A DNA stretch of 64,000 nucleotides from Paracoccaceae bacterium (GCA_024742695.1 JANSXY010000008.1:1-64000), one strand, 5' to 3'; counted from the first letter of the stretch, positions 7,298 through 16,507 are shown. Made by a program: numbers and translations. The notes: generated from the sequence alone by a model not told the origin.

Positions 7298-7702
7298 ATG
7301 AACGCACCTCTACCTGTCATCGCAACGCATGTCGGGATCACAACCGACGAAGACGCCCGGGATCTGGCTTTTGCCCGCCTCGCGGCACTATTGCAGGACG
7401 AAGGCGGCACGCTTGCTGCAATCGCTCGTCTCTGCGGATACCCTGGGATATTGGAGGCCCTCTCTGGCTTGGAGAGCCTCCATCGCGGCCCAAGGATCGA
7501 CGATCAGGACGTGATCCGAGACGCGATTGCGCTCCTCGAAACCCTTCGAGAGGTCTTGGTCTCCATTCCCTCCGTATGTGAGATCAAGTCGGTGATCCTC
7601 GAAACGGATCGAGCGCTGGTCGCCAACCTGGATGCCGCGTTGCGTTATGCAGGGGCCCGGATCGACGACAACCTCCGTGCCCTCGAAGGCCTTCTGAGGT
7701 AA
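7298..7702 (+). CDS. Uncharacterised island protein (134 aa)
   Basis: The ATG at 7298 follows CTGGAGGCGAT, a good Shine-Dalgarno sequence. A longer frame back to 7109 runs through the intergenic hairpin and is rejected. The product is predicted to be almost entirely alpha-helical (DARDLAFARLAALLQDEGG, VIRDAIALLETLREVLV) with no transmembrane segment, signal peptide or recognisable domain. It lies alone, convergent with the DUF6538 integrase. The function is unknown; cargo or a small regulator of the island are equally possible. Confidence 0.55.
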   Translation: MNAPLPVIATHVGITTDEDARDLAFARLAALLQDEGGTLAAIARLCGYPGILEALSGLESLHRGPRIDDQDVIRDAIALLETLREVLVSIPSVCEIKSVILETDRALVANLDAALRYAGARIDDNLRALEGLLR

Positions 7703-7710
7703 GCGACAAA

Positions 7711-7740
7711 CGCCCCGGCCGTCGCATGGCGGCCGGGGCG
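7711..7740. terminator. Bidirectional hairpin between convergent island genes
   Basis: CGCCCCGGCCG (7711-7721) pairs perfectly with CGGCCGGGGCG (7730-7740) across an 8-nt loop. It begins eight bases after the stop of the 134-aa gene and ends 13 bases before the integrase stop on the other strand. The position between convergent genes fits a bidirectional terminator, though no T-tract follows. Confidence 0.6.
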
Positions 7741-7752
7741 ACCGCCCCTGAC

Positions 7753-9990
7753 CTATGCCACCACGCGCAGACCATTCCTGTGCGGAGGGCCGATTTCGCC
7801 TTCGCAAAAGGACCGGAAGGGCGATTTGATCATCGAGACGTCAAGCTTGATGTCGCAAAGCCGCTCATGAAGGGTCCGCAGGCCGAGGCCCTGACTGTAG
7901 GAACGCCCGCCTTCGTCCTGGAATTCGTGTCCCATGATGGCGCAGCGGACGGCATCCGATTTGTCCTGGTTCATGAGATCCCCATTGCAGGTGGTCCGGA
8001 AGGCGTGGAAATCGAGCCCGGGCCAGTAGACGTCGTGCTCCTGCCGGTATCGGGTAAAGGTCTTGGTGAACACTTCCGAGAACTTGCCCTTGACTGCGCC
8101 GCGTTTCAGGTTCGGGAAGAGCCGGCTCTGACCCTCTCGCCGGCGCAGGTCGACCAGCTTCAGGAGGCCAAGCTCGATCAGCGTCGGGTGCAGCGGCACC
8201 CGGCGCTCCGACGACCCCGACTTCACATGATTGCCCTGCCAGCGCTTGATGTCGACGTAGTCGATGCCGCTGTCCCGCCCGAAGTCGTCGGGCGCGAGCT
8301 GCAGGATTTCCTCTTCGCGCAGCCCCATCAGCCGGGCGATCAGCGGCGACCAGAACAGCGGCTCGCCCGGATCGTCGAGATTGCCCTGGAAGACCGGGCT
8401 GCGGAACAGGTCGTGGATCCGGTCGTCCCAGACCGTGCGGCTGCGGCTCTCCTCGGCCATCTTCATGCGCTTCTCCTGCTTGCCGGTCACGGCGCAGACT
8501 TCGAACGGGTTCACGTCGACGAGCTGGAATGCGAGAAGCATTTCGCCCACGGCCTTGATGTGCCGGCGGTGCTTGATGACCGTCTCCGCCCGAAGGCGGG
8601 GCTCGCGGCCCTCGTGCATTGCTTTCTCCCGGTCGGCCTCGGTCGCGTGCGCCTCGAGCCGGTCGAGTTTCTCGGCCGCCATGTGCTCTTCCCAGGCATC
8701 CGAGCGCTCGATGAGGTCCACGAAGCTGTGCTGGGACCCCCAGTCCTGCACCCCCTTACCGTGCTTCTTGGGAATCCGCGGCAGGGCCTCGAGGGCGTCA
8801 CGGATCGCACCGGCATCGATGTCCTCGAAGGAACCGTCTCCAACGAACTCCGGCCAGAACTGGAGTGCAAACCGGGTCTTGGACCGGCTGTCCCGCACCC
8901 AATTGGCGCCGGCGACGGGATCGGCCGCCTGCAGCTGTCCGAACTCGCTGCCGTAGCCAAGCGACTTCAGCTCGTCGAAGAGCTGGACCGCCTCGGTGAG
9001 CCTGATCCCGCGGGGTTTCTCACGGAGAACCTGCCGGATGGAGGGCGACAGCCGATCGAGGGGAAGGTTGCCGAGCTTCGGCGGGCGCACCGTCGCGCGC
9101 AGGGCCAGGGCGTCTTGCCCAGGATCCGACGGCGCGGCGGATGGGACTGCGACGGCAGGCTCGATCGGGTTGTACGAACGACCTTCCTGGCATGGTGGCG
9201 TGCCAGCATCTGACCCGTCGTTGGGAAGCGGCTCCGGGACGGAGGGGATCGGCAGATACACCGGCACGGATCCGGCCGCCGGCGCCGAGTGGGTAACCGG
9301 CACCGCAGGGGGGACGGCGGCCGACGCCACGGTCAGCGACCATGCTAGCGCCGTGCGCCGGCCCGCAGCATCCATCCGGGTCCGCGCCGAGCGGAAGACC
9401 GGGCTCGGCTCGTCGAACTCCCCGAGTTCCTGCCGCTCGCGAACCCGACTGGCGTCGAGAAGCACCCGCGTCGCCTCGAAGGCGAGCCGGTTCCAGTCCT
9501 CGGTCTCCTCGTCGAGCGTGACGCCGAGGCGGGCCGCGACCTCGCGCAGCGGCTGGCGCGCGAGTTCCCGGTCCCCGGTGGCGAGCGCACGGCGCAGGAC
9601 CGCCTGCGTCGCCTGCTCGCAGGCAGCCGCCTGGCGTGCCGCGGCTTCCGACCGGGCGGGCGCCACCGCGCGCGCGGCGGCATGGGCCGCGATCTGAAAC
9701 CGCGCCAGGGCCTCCAGCATCTCGATCTGATCGGGCCGCAGATGGTCCATGGCTCGCTCCGTCACCAGCGCGAAGGCCAGGTCGAACATCGCCGTGAGGC
9801 GCATCGCCAGGTCCCTCGCTTCGGAGGCGACATGCGTTCGAAGCGACAGACGGAAAAACGATTCCGGGATTCTTTTCTGCGGCCCCTCCGACGCCGGGTC
9901 CGCAGGTGTGGCGCGGAACGGCACACGGCGGCGGTAGAGGAAGCCCTGGGGGCGGCGTTCGAGGTAGGGAATGCGGGCCCTGGTCGTCAT
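7753..9990 (-). CDS. DUF6538-type tyrosine integrase of the tRNA-Asn island (745 aa)
   Basis: The N-terminus (MTTRARIPYLERRPQGFLYRR) is the DUF6538 module common in alphaproteobacterial island integrases. Catalytic motifs near the C-terminus are LIARLMGLREEEI (Arg I), HAFRTTCNGDL (H-x-x-R) and MGHEFQDEGGRSYSQ (His/Tyr). A Pro/Ala-rich low-complexity linker (about residues 210-300) accounts for much of the unusual length. The frame extends upstream to 10125, but that part only encodes the GTxxGT repeat made by the 12-bp DNA repeats. The ATG at 9990 has GGAG upstream. Its start lies beside tRNA-Asn, the usual layout for an integrase acting at a tRNA attachment site. Confidence 0.8.
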   Translation of the reverse strand: MTTRARIPYLERRPQGFLYRRRVPFRATPADPASEGPQKRIPESFFRLSLRTHVASEARDLAMRLTAMFDLAFALVTERAMDHLRPDQIEMLEALARFQIAAHAAARAVAPARSEAAARQAAACEQATQAVLRRALATGDRELARQPLREVAARLGVTLDEETEDWNRLAFEATRVLLDASRVRERQELGEFDEPSPVFRSARTRMDAAGRRTALAWSLTVASAAVPPAVPVTHSAPAAGSVPVYLPIPSVPEPLPNDGSDAGTPPCQEGRSYNPIEPAVAVPSAAPSDPGQDALALRATVRPPKLGNLPLDRLSPSIRQVLREKPRGIRLTEAVQLFDELKSLGYGSEFGQLQAADPVAGANWVRDSRSKTRFALQFWPEFVGDGSFEDIDAGAIRDALEALPRIPKKHGKGVQDWGSQHSFVDLIERSDAWEEHMAAEKLDRLEAHATEADREKAMHEGREPRLRAETVIKHRRHIKAVGEMLLAFQLVDVNPFEVCAVTGKQEKRMKMAEESRSRTVWDDRIHDLFRSPVFQGNLDDPGEPLFWSPLIARLMGLREEEILQLAPDDFGRDSGIDYVDIKRWQGNHVKSGSSERRVPLHPTLIELGLLKLVDLRRREGQSRLFPNLKRGAVKGKFSEVFTKTFTRYRQEHDVYWPGLDFHAFRTTCNGDLMNQDKSDAVRCAIMGHEFQDEGGRSYSQGLGLRTLHERLCDIKLDVSMIKSPFRSFCEGEIGPPHRNGLRVVA

Positions 9991-10048
9991 CGGATCACTC
10001 CATCGTGACGCGATGGACGAATCCGAAGCACGGCGCGGGCACGTTTCC

Positions 10049-10096
10049 GTGCCCCGGCGTGTGCCCTTCCTTGTGCCCCATTCCGTGCCCTTTCGG
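10049..10096. repeat. Four 12-bp direct repeats (GTGCCC-N6) upstream of the integrase
   Basis: GTGCCC occurs at 10049, 10061, 10073 and 10085, exactly 12 bp apart, with partly conserved pyrimidine-rich spacers. An inverted copy (GGGCAC) is at 10037-10042. The array lies between the integrase start and tRNA-Asn. Phased direct repeats in this position resemble integrase arm-type binding sites. That role is inferred; the regular spacing is directly visible. Confidence 0.55.
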
Positions 10097-10166
10097 GCCG
10101 GATAGGGGTGGGGAAGCGACTCCACCGCCGATGACTTCCAAGGAAATCAATGACTTGAGAGTGATT

Positions 10167-10241
10167 TGGCTCCGGCGGTAGGGATCGAACCTACGACCAA
10201 TTGATTAACAGTCAACTGCTCTACCGCTGAGCTACGCCGGA
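10167..10241 (-). tRNA. tRNA-Asn (GTT)
   Basis: The minus strand folds as a complete tRNA. The acceptor stem TCCGGCG pairs with CGCCGGA, the D-arm is GCTCAGCGGTAGAGC, the anticodon loop CTGTTAA carries GTT, and the T-arm contains GGTTCGATCCC. The 3' CCA is encoded (TGG at 10167-10169 on the plus strand). Its 3' end faces the integrase and island, so the terminal segment is the likely attachment site and was regenerated intact on integration. Confidence 0.95.
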
Positions 10242-10300
10242 ACACGGCGGCGCGTATAGCAAGCCTGCCGCCGGGCGTAAAGGGGGTTGCGTCGCTTCGC

Positions 10301-11221
10301 TCAGACCGCGGTGAACCGCGTCTCCGCCGACAGCGGCCCGTCGCCCCGCGCCAGCCCGCGGTCCGCCAGATCGACGAGATGTGCCAGCACGTTGCGCGCC
10401 GCCGCGCCCTGCAACGCGGCGGGCGTGTCGGTGTAGATCCGGGCCGCGAGTTCGGCCGCCGTGCCGCCGCCCTTGGCCAGCGCGGCGCGCACCTGCGCCT
10501 CGCGGGCGCGGCGGTGGGCGACAAGCTCGGCCAGCCGCGCCGCCGGGTCGTCCACCGCCGGGCCATGGCCGGGATAGAACCGCCGCGCCCCCAGCCCCGC
10601 CAGCCGGTCGAGCGAGGCCATGAAGGCCGCCATGTCGCCATCGGGCGGCGAGACCAGCGAGGTCGCCCAGCCCATCACGGTATCGCCGGTGAACACCGCC
10701 CCGCCCCAGGCAAAACACAGGTGGTTCGAGAAATGCCCCGGCGTGTGCAGCGCCCGGACCGGGCCGGCCGAGGTTTCCAGCACCGCGCCGTCGGCCAGGG
10801 TCGCGTCGGGGCGAAAGCCGCGGTCCACCCCCTCGCCGCCGCCCGAAAGGCCGGTTGCGGCCAGCCGCGCCATCGCCGCGCTCCGCCCGGCTTCCGGCGG
10901 ACCGAAGGCCAGCACCGGCGCGCCGGTGGCCTCGGCCAGCGGACGGGCCGCGGCCGAATGGTCGAGATGGGCGTGGCTGACCAGGATCCGCACGATCCGT
11001 TCGCCGCGGTCCAGCACCCCGAGGATCGCGGCGAGATGGGCGGGCAGGTCCGGCCCCGGGTCGATCACCGTCACCTCCCCCGAACCCAGAAGCCAGGTGT
11101 TGGTGCCCGCCTGGGTCATCGGCGAGGGATTGGGCGCGACCAGCAGCCGCAGCCCCGGTTCCGGCCGCGCGACACCGGCCGTCCCCGCGCCGCCCGGCTG
11201 GTCCTTCGTTTCGGCGCCCAT
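10301..11221 (-). CDS. MBL-fold metallo-hydrolase (306 aa)
   Basis: The zinc-binding motif HAHLDH is at residues 83-88 (in VSHAHLDHSAAA), followed by HTPGHFSNHLCF, GDTVMGW and PGHGP, the ordered metal ligands of glyoxalase II/LACTB2-like beta-lactamase-fold hydrolases. The C-terminal 80 residues contain the small winged-helix domain seen in LACTB2-type members. It is probably a cytoplasmic esterase or nuclease-type hydrolase; the substrate cannot be told. It lies divergent to the sensor kinase gene with 41 bp between the starts. Confidence 0.8.
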   Translation of the reverse strand: MGAETKDQPGGAGTAGVARPEPGLRLLVAPNPSPMTQAGTNTWLLGSGEVTVIDPGPDLPAHLAAILGVLDRGERIVRILVSHAHLDHSAAARPLAEATGAPVLAFGPPEAGRSAAMARLAATGLSGGGEGVDRGFRPDATLADGAVLETSAGPVRALHTPGHFSNHLCFAWGGAVFTGDTVMGWATSLVSPPDGDMAAFMASLDRLAGLGARRFYPGHGPAVDDPAARLAELVAHRRAREAQVRAALAKGGGTAAELAARIYTDTPAALQGAAARNVLAHLVDLADRGLARGDGPLSAETRFTAV

Positions 11222-11262
11222 GCCCGCTTCCTCTTGCCCGCGCGCGCGGCTAGGCTTTCGCC

Positions 11263-12573
11263 ATGGCGCGCCTGTTGCCCCGATCGCTCCTGCCGCGCGG
11301 CCTTTACGGCCGGGCGATGCTGATCCTGATCGTGCCGATCGTCACGATCCAGCTTGTCGTGTCGATCGTGTTTCTGCAACGCCACTTCGCCGGGGTCACC
11401 CGGCAGATGACCGACACGGTGGAACGCGAGATCCGGCTTGTCGCCGGCACGCTCGACAACCCGGCGGCGACGGCCAGCGACATCGCGCTCCTGTCGCGGC
11501 GGCTCGACCTGTCGGTGTCGCGCCCGCCGCAGCGCGACCCGGTCGCCCGGCGGCTGGCCTTCGACCTGTCGGGCCGGGTGATGTCGGACGAGTTGACGGC
11601 GGCGCTGCCGGGAATCACGGCGATCGACCTGTCGAACACGCGCGTCGTGACGCTGTGGCTGGAAACCGAGGCGGGGCTGGCGCAGATCGCCTTCGACCGG
11701 CGCCGGGTCTCGGCCTCGAACCCGCATCAGCTTCTGGTGCTGATGGTGTTCACCGGCCTTCTGATGACCTTCATCGCGATCCTGTTCATGCGCAACCAGC
11801 TGCGCCCGATCCGCCGGCTGGCGCGCGCCGCCGAGGCCTTCGGCACCGGCCGGATCGAGACCTACAAGCCCGCCGGCGCGACCGAGGTGCGGGCCGCCGG
11901 CCGGGCCTTCCTGGAAATGCGGGCCCGGATCGAACGGCAGATCGAGCAGCGCACCATGATGCTGTCCGGCGTCAGCCACGACCTGCGCACGCCGCTGACC
12001 CGGCTGAAGCTCGCCCTGTCGCTGCAGCCCGAAACCGACGAGACCCGCGCGATGCTGCACGATGTCGCCGAGATGGAACAGCTGATCGACGGGTTTCTCG
12101 ATTTCGCCCGGGGCACCGCGGCGGATACCGAACCCGAGCCGGTCGACCCGGTGGCGCTGGTGCGCGAGATCGTGGACAAGGCGCAACGCGTCGGGCAGGC
12201 CGTGGAACTTGGCGCCTGCGTTGGCACGGGCACTGCCCCGCTGCGCCGGCTGGCGGTCGCGCGGGCGGTGGAAAACCTGGTCGGCAACGCCCTGCGCTAC
12301 GGCAGCCTCGCCCGCGTCTCGGTCACGATGGAGGCCGACAGCCTGCGGATCGCGGTGGAGGATGACGGGCCGGGGATTCCCCCCGAACGGCGCGACGAGG
12401 CGATGCGCCCCTTCATCCGTCTCGACGCGGCGCGCAACCAGGATCGCGGCAGCGGCGCCGGGCTTGGCCTTGCCATCGCGGCCGATGTGGCGCGCAGCCA
12501 TGGCGGCCGGCTGATCCTTGGCGACAGCACCGGGCTGGGCGGGCTGCGCGCGGAACTTGTCCTGTCGCGCTGA
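11263..12573 (+). CDS. EnvZ-like sensor histidine kinase (436 aa)
   Basis: The N-terminal membrane helix (LILIVPIVTIQLVVSIVFL, about residues 20-38) and a second at about 160-175 enclose a periplasmic domain of roughly 120 residues. A HAMP segment follows (RNQLRPIRRLARAAEAFG), then HisKA with the phospho-accepting His239 in VSHDLRTPLT, and an HATPase domain (NLVGNALRYG, DDGPGIPPE, GAGLGLAI). The layout and HisKA sequence match the EnvZ group. No response regulator is adjacent in this window, so the partner must be elsewhere. Confidence 0.8.
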   Translation: MARLLPRSLLPRGLYGRAMLILIVPIVTIQLVVSIVFLQRHFAGVTRQMTDTVEREIRLVAGTLDNPAATASDIALLSRRLDLSVSRPPQRDPVARRLAFDLSGRVMSDELTAALPGITAIDLSNTRVVTLWLETEAGLAQIAFDRRRVSASNPHQLLVLMVFTGLLMTFIAILFMRNQLRPIRRLARAAEAFGTGRIETYKPAGATEVRAAGRAFLEMRARIERQIEQRTMMLSGVSHDLRTPLTRLKLALSLQPETDETRAMLHDVAEMEQLIDGFLDFARGTAADTEPEPVDPVALVREIVDKAQRVGQAVELGACVGTGTAPLRRLAVARAVENLVGNALRYGSLARVSVTMEADSLRIAVEDDGPGIPPERRDEAMRPFIRLDAARNQDRGSGAGLGLAIAADVARSHGGRLILGDSTGLGGLRAELVLSR

Positions 12574-12735
12574 CCGCCGCCGCCCCGCGCCGCCGGAAAC
12601 TGGTGAACTGTTAACCGACAGCGGCTAAGGTCCGGCTCGTGCCGGTGTCCGCTATCCGTATCCAGGTTGCGTGGCGTTTCGTCTTGCACAGTGTTTCCCC
12701 CCTTGCGGAATACCGGTGATACGAAAGGACCAGGT

Positions 12736-15700
12736 TTGAATCTCGGACCGAAATTCAGCAATGCCGGACAGGGTGACGGCACGAGCGCGGCGGCGCTCGT
12801 CGCGGTGCTGATCTCGGATCTGCTGGCCGCCGGCGATGCGCTCGACACCCGGATCGAACAGGCGCTGGCCCGGATCGGCGCCTTCGCCGGGGCCGATCGC
12901 GCCTATGTCATCCGGATCCGCGACGGCGGAACCTTCGACAATACCCACGAATGGGTCGCCGAGGGCGTCGCCTCGGGCAAGGCGGAACTGCAGGGCGTGC
13001 CGGTGGCGCGGATGAACCCCGAAATCCGCGCGGCGCGGCGGCCGCTTTACATCCCGTCCGTCCCCGATCTGCCCGAAGACGCGCCGCACCGCGCACATCT
13101 GATGGCGCAGGGCATCCAGTCGCTGCTGATCGCGCCGATGATCGACGGCGAACGCCGGATCGGCCTGGTGGGTTTCGACGCGGTGAAGGGACGGCGGGCG
13201 TTTTCGCGCGCCGAGGTCGAACTGCTGGCGGCGTTCACCGGCCTCCTGACCTCGGTGATCCTGCGCGCCGAGGCCGAGTCGCGGGCCGCGAAGGTGCGGC
13301 GCGACCTCGCCGCGGCGGAAACCCGGCTGCGCACCACGCTGTCGACAGTGCCCGACGCGGTGCTCGATCTCGACGCCGGGGGCCGCATCGTGCTTGCCCA
13401 CAGCCGGTTGCCCGAAATCCTGGCGGCGCCCGCGGCAGACCTGACGGGCCAAACGCTGGACGACGCCGCGGCGCCGGACCTGGCCGCCGCCTGCCGTCGC
13501 TGCCTCGACCGGCTGCTGCACGGCGGCGTGGCCGCCGGCAGCCGCGAGGCCGAAACCCTCGCCCTGCCCACGCCGGACGGCGACCGGCGCTGGGTCGAGG
13601 TCACCGCGGTCGCCCATGACCATGCCATCGACGACGCGCCGCTGGGATGGGTGATCGTCCTGCGCGATGTCAGCGAAGAACACCGGCAGGCAAGCCGGCG
13701 CGAAATGCTCGACGAGGTCGCGCGGCGAACCCACAACCTGGTCGTCGTCACCGATGCGGACCGCCGGATCACCTGGGTCAACGAGGCCTTCGAGCGGCGC
13801 ACCGGCTGGACGCTGGCGGAAATCCACGGCATCAACCCCGGCGATCTGTTGCAGTGCGAGGCGACCGACAAGGCCGAGGTCGCGCGGATCGCCGCCGACC
13901 TGGCCGCCGGTCTGCCGGTGAAGTCGGAACTCTTGAACCGCGCCCGCGACGGCGGGCTTTACTGGGTTGAACTGGATATCCAGCCGCTGCGTGCGCCCGA
14001 CGGCACGCTGCGCGGCTTCCACTCGATCCAGACCGACATATCGGAGCGCAAGGCGGCGGCGGCGGCGCTGGCGCAGGCCGCGCAGGCCGCCGCCGAGGGC
14101 CACGCGCGGCTGGTCGCCGCCGTCGACGCGCTGCCCGACGCCTTCGCCTATTTCGACGCCGAAGACCGGCTGGTTCTGTGCAACGACCGCTACAGGCGGG
14201 TGACACGGGTTCCCGGCCATGACGACATCCTCGGCCTGACCTTCGATACGATCATCCGCGGCGTCGCGCAGACGCGCCTCGCGGACGGTTCGATCGACGA
14301 CGCCGAGGCGTGGGTGGCGGCGCGGCTGGCCAGCCACCGGGCGCCGGGCGCGCCGTTCCCGCTGCGGCTGTCCGACGGACGCTGGGTCAAGGTGCTGGAA
14401 AAATGCACCCCCGACGGCGGCCGCGTCACGATGCTGATCGACATCACCGCCGAACGCACCGCGACCCAGCAGCTGGAGGACACGTTCGACGCCGCCAAGG
14501 CCGGAACCTGGCGCTGGACGCTCGATGCCGAGGACGGGTTGCTGCTGGACGACCGGATCGCGCGGATCCTGGGCTACGGCAGCGCCGCCGATCTCGGCGA
14601 GATGAGCGTCGCGCGCTGGCAGTCGCTGATGCACCCCGAAGATCGCGGGCCGATCGGCGCCGACTGGAACCGCCTGCGCAGCGACCGGGACAGCGTGTCC
14701 GACCATGTCTACCGGGTCCGGCACCGCGACGGGCACTACATCTGGGTGCTGTCGCGCGGCCGGCGGCAGGGCCACCAGCCGCCGGGGGCGCCGGCCAGCC
14801 GGATCGGCGTGATCATCGACATCACCGAGCGCAAGCAGCTGGAAGCCGCGCTGGAGGCGGAGCGCGACTATCTCGAAACGCTGATGGAAACCTCGATGTC
14901 CGCGATCACCGCGCTCGATGAAGAGGGCAACATCGTCTACGCCAACCGCGAGGCCGAACTGCTGTTCGGGCTGAGCAGCGAGGATATCGAAAGCCGCACA
15001 TTCGACGCCCCGGAATGGCAGGCCACCGATCTCGACGGCAATCCGCTGCCGGTGCGCGACATGCCCTTCGAACGGGTGCGGCGCACCGGCAAGGCGGTGC
15101 GCGACGTCCGCCACGCGCTGAACTGGCCCGACGGCCGGCGGCAGATCCTGTCGATCAACGCCGCCCCGGTCGATCGGCCCGACAGCGAGGTGCGCGTGGT
15201 CTGCGCGATCCGCGACGTGACCGCCGAGACCGCCGACGAGGCGGCGCTGCGCGACGCGGTGCTGCGCGCCCGCGAGGCGACCGAGGCGAAGTCGCGCTTC
15301 CTCGCCTCGATGAGCCACGAGATCCGCACGCCGCTGAACGGCGTCCTGGGCATGGCCGAGCTTCTCGACCTGGCGCTGACCGATCCGGCGCACAAGGAGA
15401 TGGCCGGGGTGATCCGCGAATCCGGGGCCCTGTTGCTGACGGTGCTGAACGACATCCTCGACATGTCGAAGATCGAGGCCGGCAAGCTGACGCTGGAAAT
15501 CGCGCCGTTCCGGCCCGACGGGCTCTGCGCCGCCGTCGAGGCGCTGCATTCGGTCACCGCGCAGCGCAAGGGGATCGACCTGGCCGTGTGGGCCGGCGAC
15601 GGGCTGGATTTGCCGCGGCTGGGAGACGTGCACAGGATCCAGCAGATCCTGCACAATCTTGTCGGCAACGCGGTGAAGTTCACCGAAGCGGGCGAGGTTT

Positions 15701-16410
15701 CGGTGACGCTGACCGCCCGCCCCGGCGGCCCGCTGGCGATCCGCGTCGCCGATACCGGGCCGGGGATGACGGCGGCGCAGGTGGAGCGGGTGTTCGACGA
15801 ATTCGAACAGGCCGATGCCACGATCGCGCGCCGGCACGGTGGCAGCGGGCTGGGCCTTGCGATCGTCAACCGACTGGTCCGGCAGATGGGCGGCGACATC
15901 TCGATCGACAGCGCGCCGGGCCGCGGCACCGAGTTTCGCGTCACCCTGCCCCTGCCCGAGGCGGAAGCGGACGGGCCGGCCGCGCGGGCCGACGCGCCGC
16001 CGGGCAGCCCGGCCGAGGATGGGCTGGCAGGGCTCCGGGCGCTGGTGGCCGACGACAACGCCACCAACCGGATGATCCTGTCGGCGATGCTCGACAGGCT
16101 GGGGATCGCCGCGCGGATGGTCGGCGACGGGCAGGAGGCGGTCGAGGCCTGGGAACCGGGGGAATTCGACCTCGTCCTGCTCGACATCACCATGCCGCGG
16201 ATGGGCGGCATCGAGGCGCTTGGCCTGATCCACGCGTCAGCGGCGCGGGCCGGCACGCCGCCGGTGCCCGCGGTGGCGATCACCGCGAACGCGATGGCGC
16301 ACCAGATCGAAGCGTATATCGATGCGGGATTCGACGCGCATGTGCCCAAGCCGCTCAGCCTCGTGACGCTGCGCTCAACCCTGTCCCGCGTCCGCGCGAA
16401 AACGGCTTGA
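12736..16410 (+). CDS. Multi-sensor hybrid histidine kinase, GAF-PAS-HisKA-HATPase-REC (1224 aa)
   Basis: The order is a GAF domain (about 30-165), then several PAS/PAC repeats (DRRITWVNEAFERRTGWTL, YFDAEDRLVLCNDRYRRV, the HYIWVLSRGRR fold, DEEGNIVYANREAELLF), HisKA with His861 in MSHEIRTPLNG, HATPase_c (NAVKFTEAGEV, GSGLGLAIVNR) and a receiver domain with acceptor Asp1150 in LLDITMPRMGG. There are no transmembrane segments, so it senses cytoplasmic signals. No ATG fits; a TTG at 12736 seven bases after AAAGGA is preferred over a TTG at 12667. The signal and output partner are unknown. Confidence 0.8.
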   Translation: MNLGPKFSNAGQGDGTSAAALVAVLISDLLAAGDALDTRIEQALARIGAFAGADRAYVIRIRDGGTFDNTHEWVAEGVASGKAELQGVPVARMNPEIRAARRPLYIPSVPDLPEDAPHRAHLMAQGIQSLLIAPMIDGERRIGLVGFDAVKGRRAFSRAEVELLAAFTGLLTSVILRAEAESRAAKVRRDLAAAETRLRTTLSTVPDAVLDLDAGGRIVLAHSRLPEILAAPAADLTGQTLDDAAAPDLAAACRRCLDRLLHGGVAAGSREAETLALPTPDGDRRWVEVTAVAHDHAIDDAPLGWVIVLRDVSEEHRQASRREMLDEVARRTHNLVVVTDADRRITWVNEAFERRTGWTLAEIHGINPGDLLQCEATDKAEVARIAADLAAGLPVKSELLNRARDGGLYWVELDIQPLRAPDGTLRGFHSIQTDISERKAAAAALAQAAQAAAEGHARLVAAVDALPDAFAYFDAEDRLVLCNDRYRRVTRVPGHDDILGLTFDTIIRGVAQTRLADGSIDDAEAWVAARLASHRAPGAPFPLRLSDGRWVKVLEKCTPDGGRVTMLIDITAERTATQQLEDTFDAAKAGTWRWTLDAEDGLLLDDRIARILGYGSAADLGEMSVARWQSLMHPEDRGPIGADWNRLRSDRDSVSDHVYRVRHRDGHYIWVLSRGRRQGHQPPGAPASRIGVIIDITERKQLEAALEAERDYLETLMETSMSAITALDEEGNIVYANREAELLFGLSSEDIESRTFDAPEWQATDLDGNPLPVRDMPFERVRRTGKAVRDVRHALNWPDGRRQILSINAAPVDRPDSEVRVVCAIRDVTAETADEAALRDAVLRAREATEAKSRFLASMSHEIRTPLNGVLGMAELLDLALTDPAHKEMAGVIRESGALLLTVLNDILDMSKIEAGKLTLEIAPFRPDGLCAAVEALHSVTAQRKGIDLAVWAGDGLDLPRLGDVHRIQQILHNLVGNAVKFTEAGEVSVTLTARPGGPLAIRVADTGPGMTAAQVERVFDEFEQADATIARRHGGSGLGLAIVNRLVRQMGGDISIDSAPGRGTEFRVTLPLPEAEADGPAARADAPPGSPAEDGLAGLRALVADDNATNRMILSAMLDRLGIAARMVGDGQEAVEAWEPGEFDLVLLDITMPRMGGIEALGLIHASAARAGTPPVPAVAITANAMAHQIEAYIDAGFDAHVPKPLSLVTLRSTLSRVRAKTA

Positions 16411-16507
16411 AACCGGCTGCGCCTGCCACAACGCGTCGCCGTGTCGCACCACTTATACAACTGATATATCTACCACTTTTCACGACACGCCGATTGTGGC
16501 CCGAAGC

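Noticed and set aside
7726-9213. 495-aa open frame on the plus strand
   Set aside because: Antisense to the DUF6538 integrase, which has clear catalytic motifs.
10049-10096. CRISPR array
   Set aside because: The repeats are only 6 conserved bases in a 12-bp period with no spacers of CRISPR length, and no cas genes are present.
9991-10125. N-terminal extension of the DUF6538 integrase
   Set aside because: The extra 45 residues are just the translated 12-bp DNA repeat, and the conserved domain and Shine-Dalgarno sequence point to the ATG at 9990.
12574-12735. Riboswitch or small RNA ahead of the hybrid kinase
   Set aside because: No recognisable aptamer or strong stem-loop pattern beyond GC-rich background.
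12652-16233. 1,193-aa open frame on the minus strand
   Set aside because: It is the antisense shadow of the hybrid kinase gene in GC-rich DNA, with Arg/Gly/Pro/His-rich composition and no domain; the plus strand has full kinase motifs.
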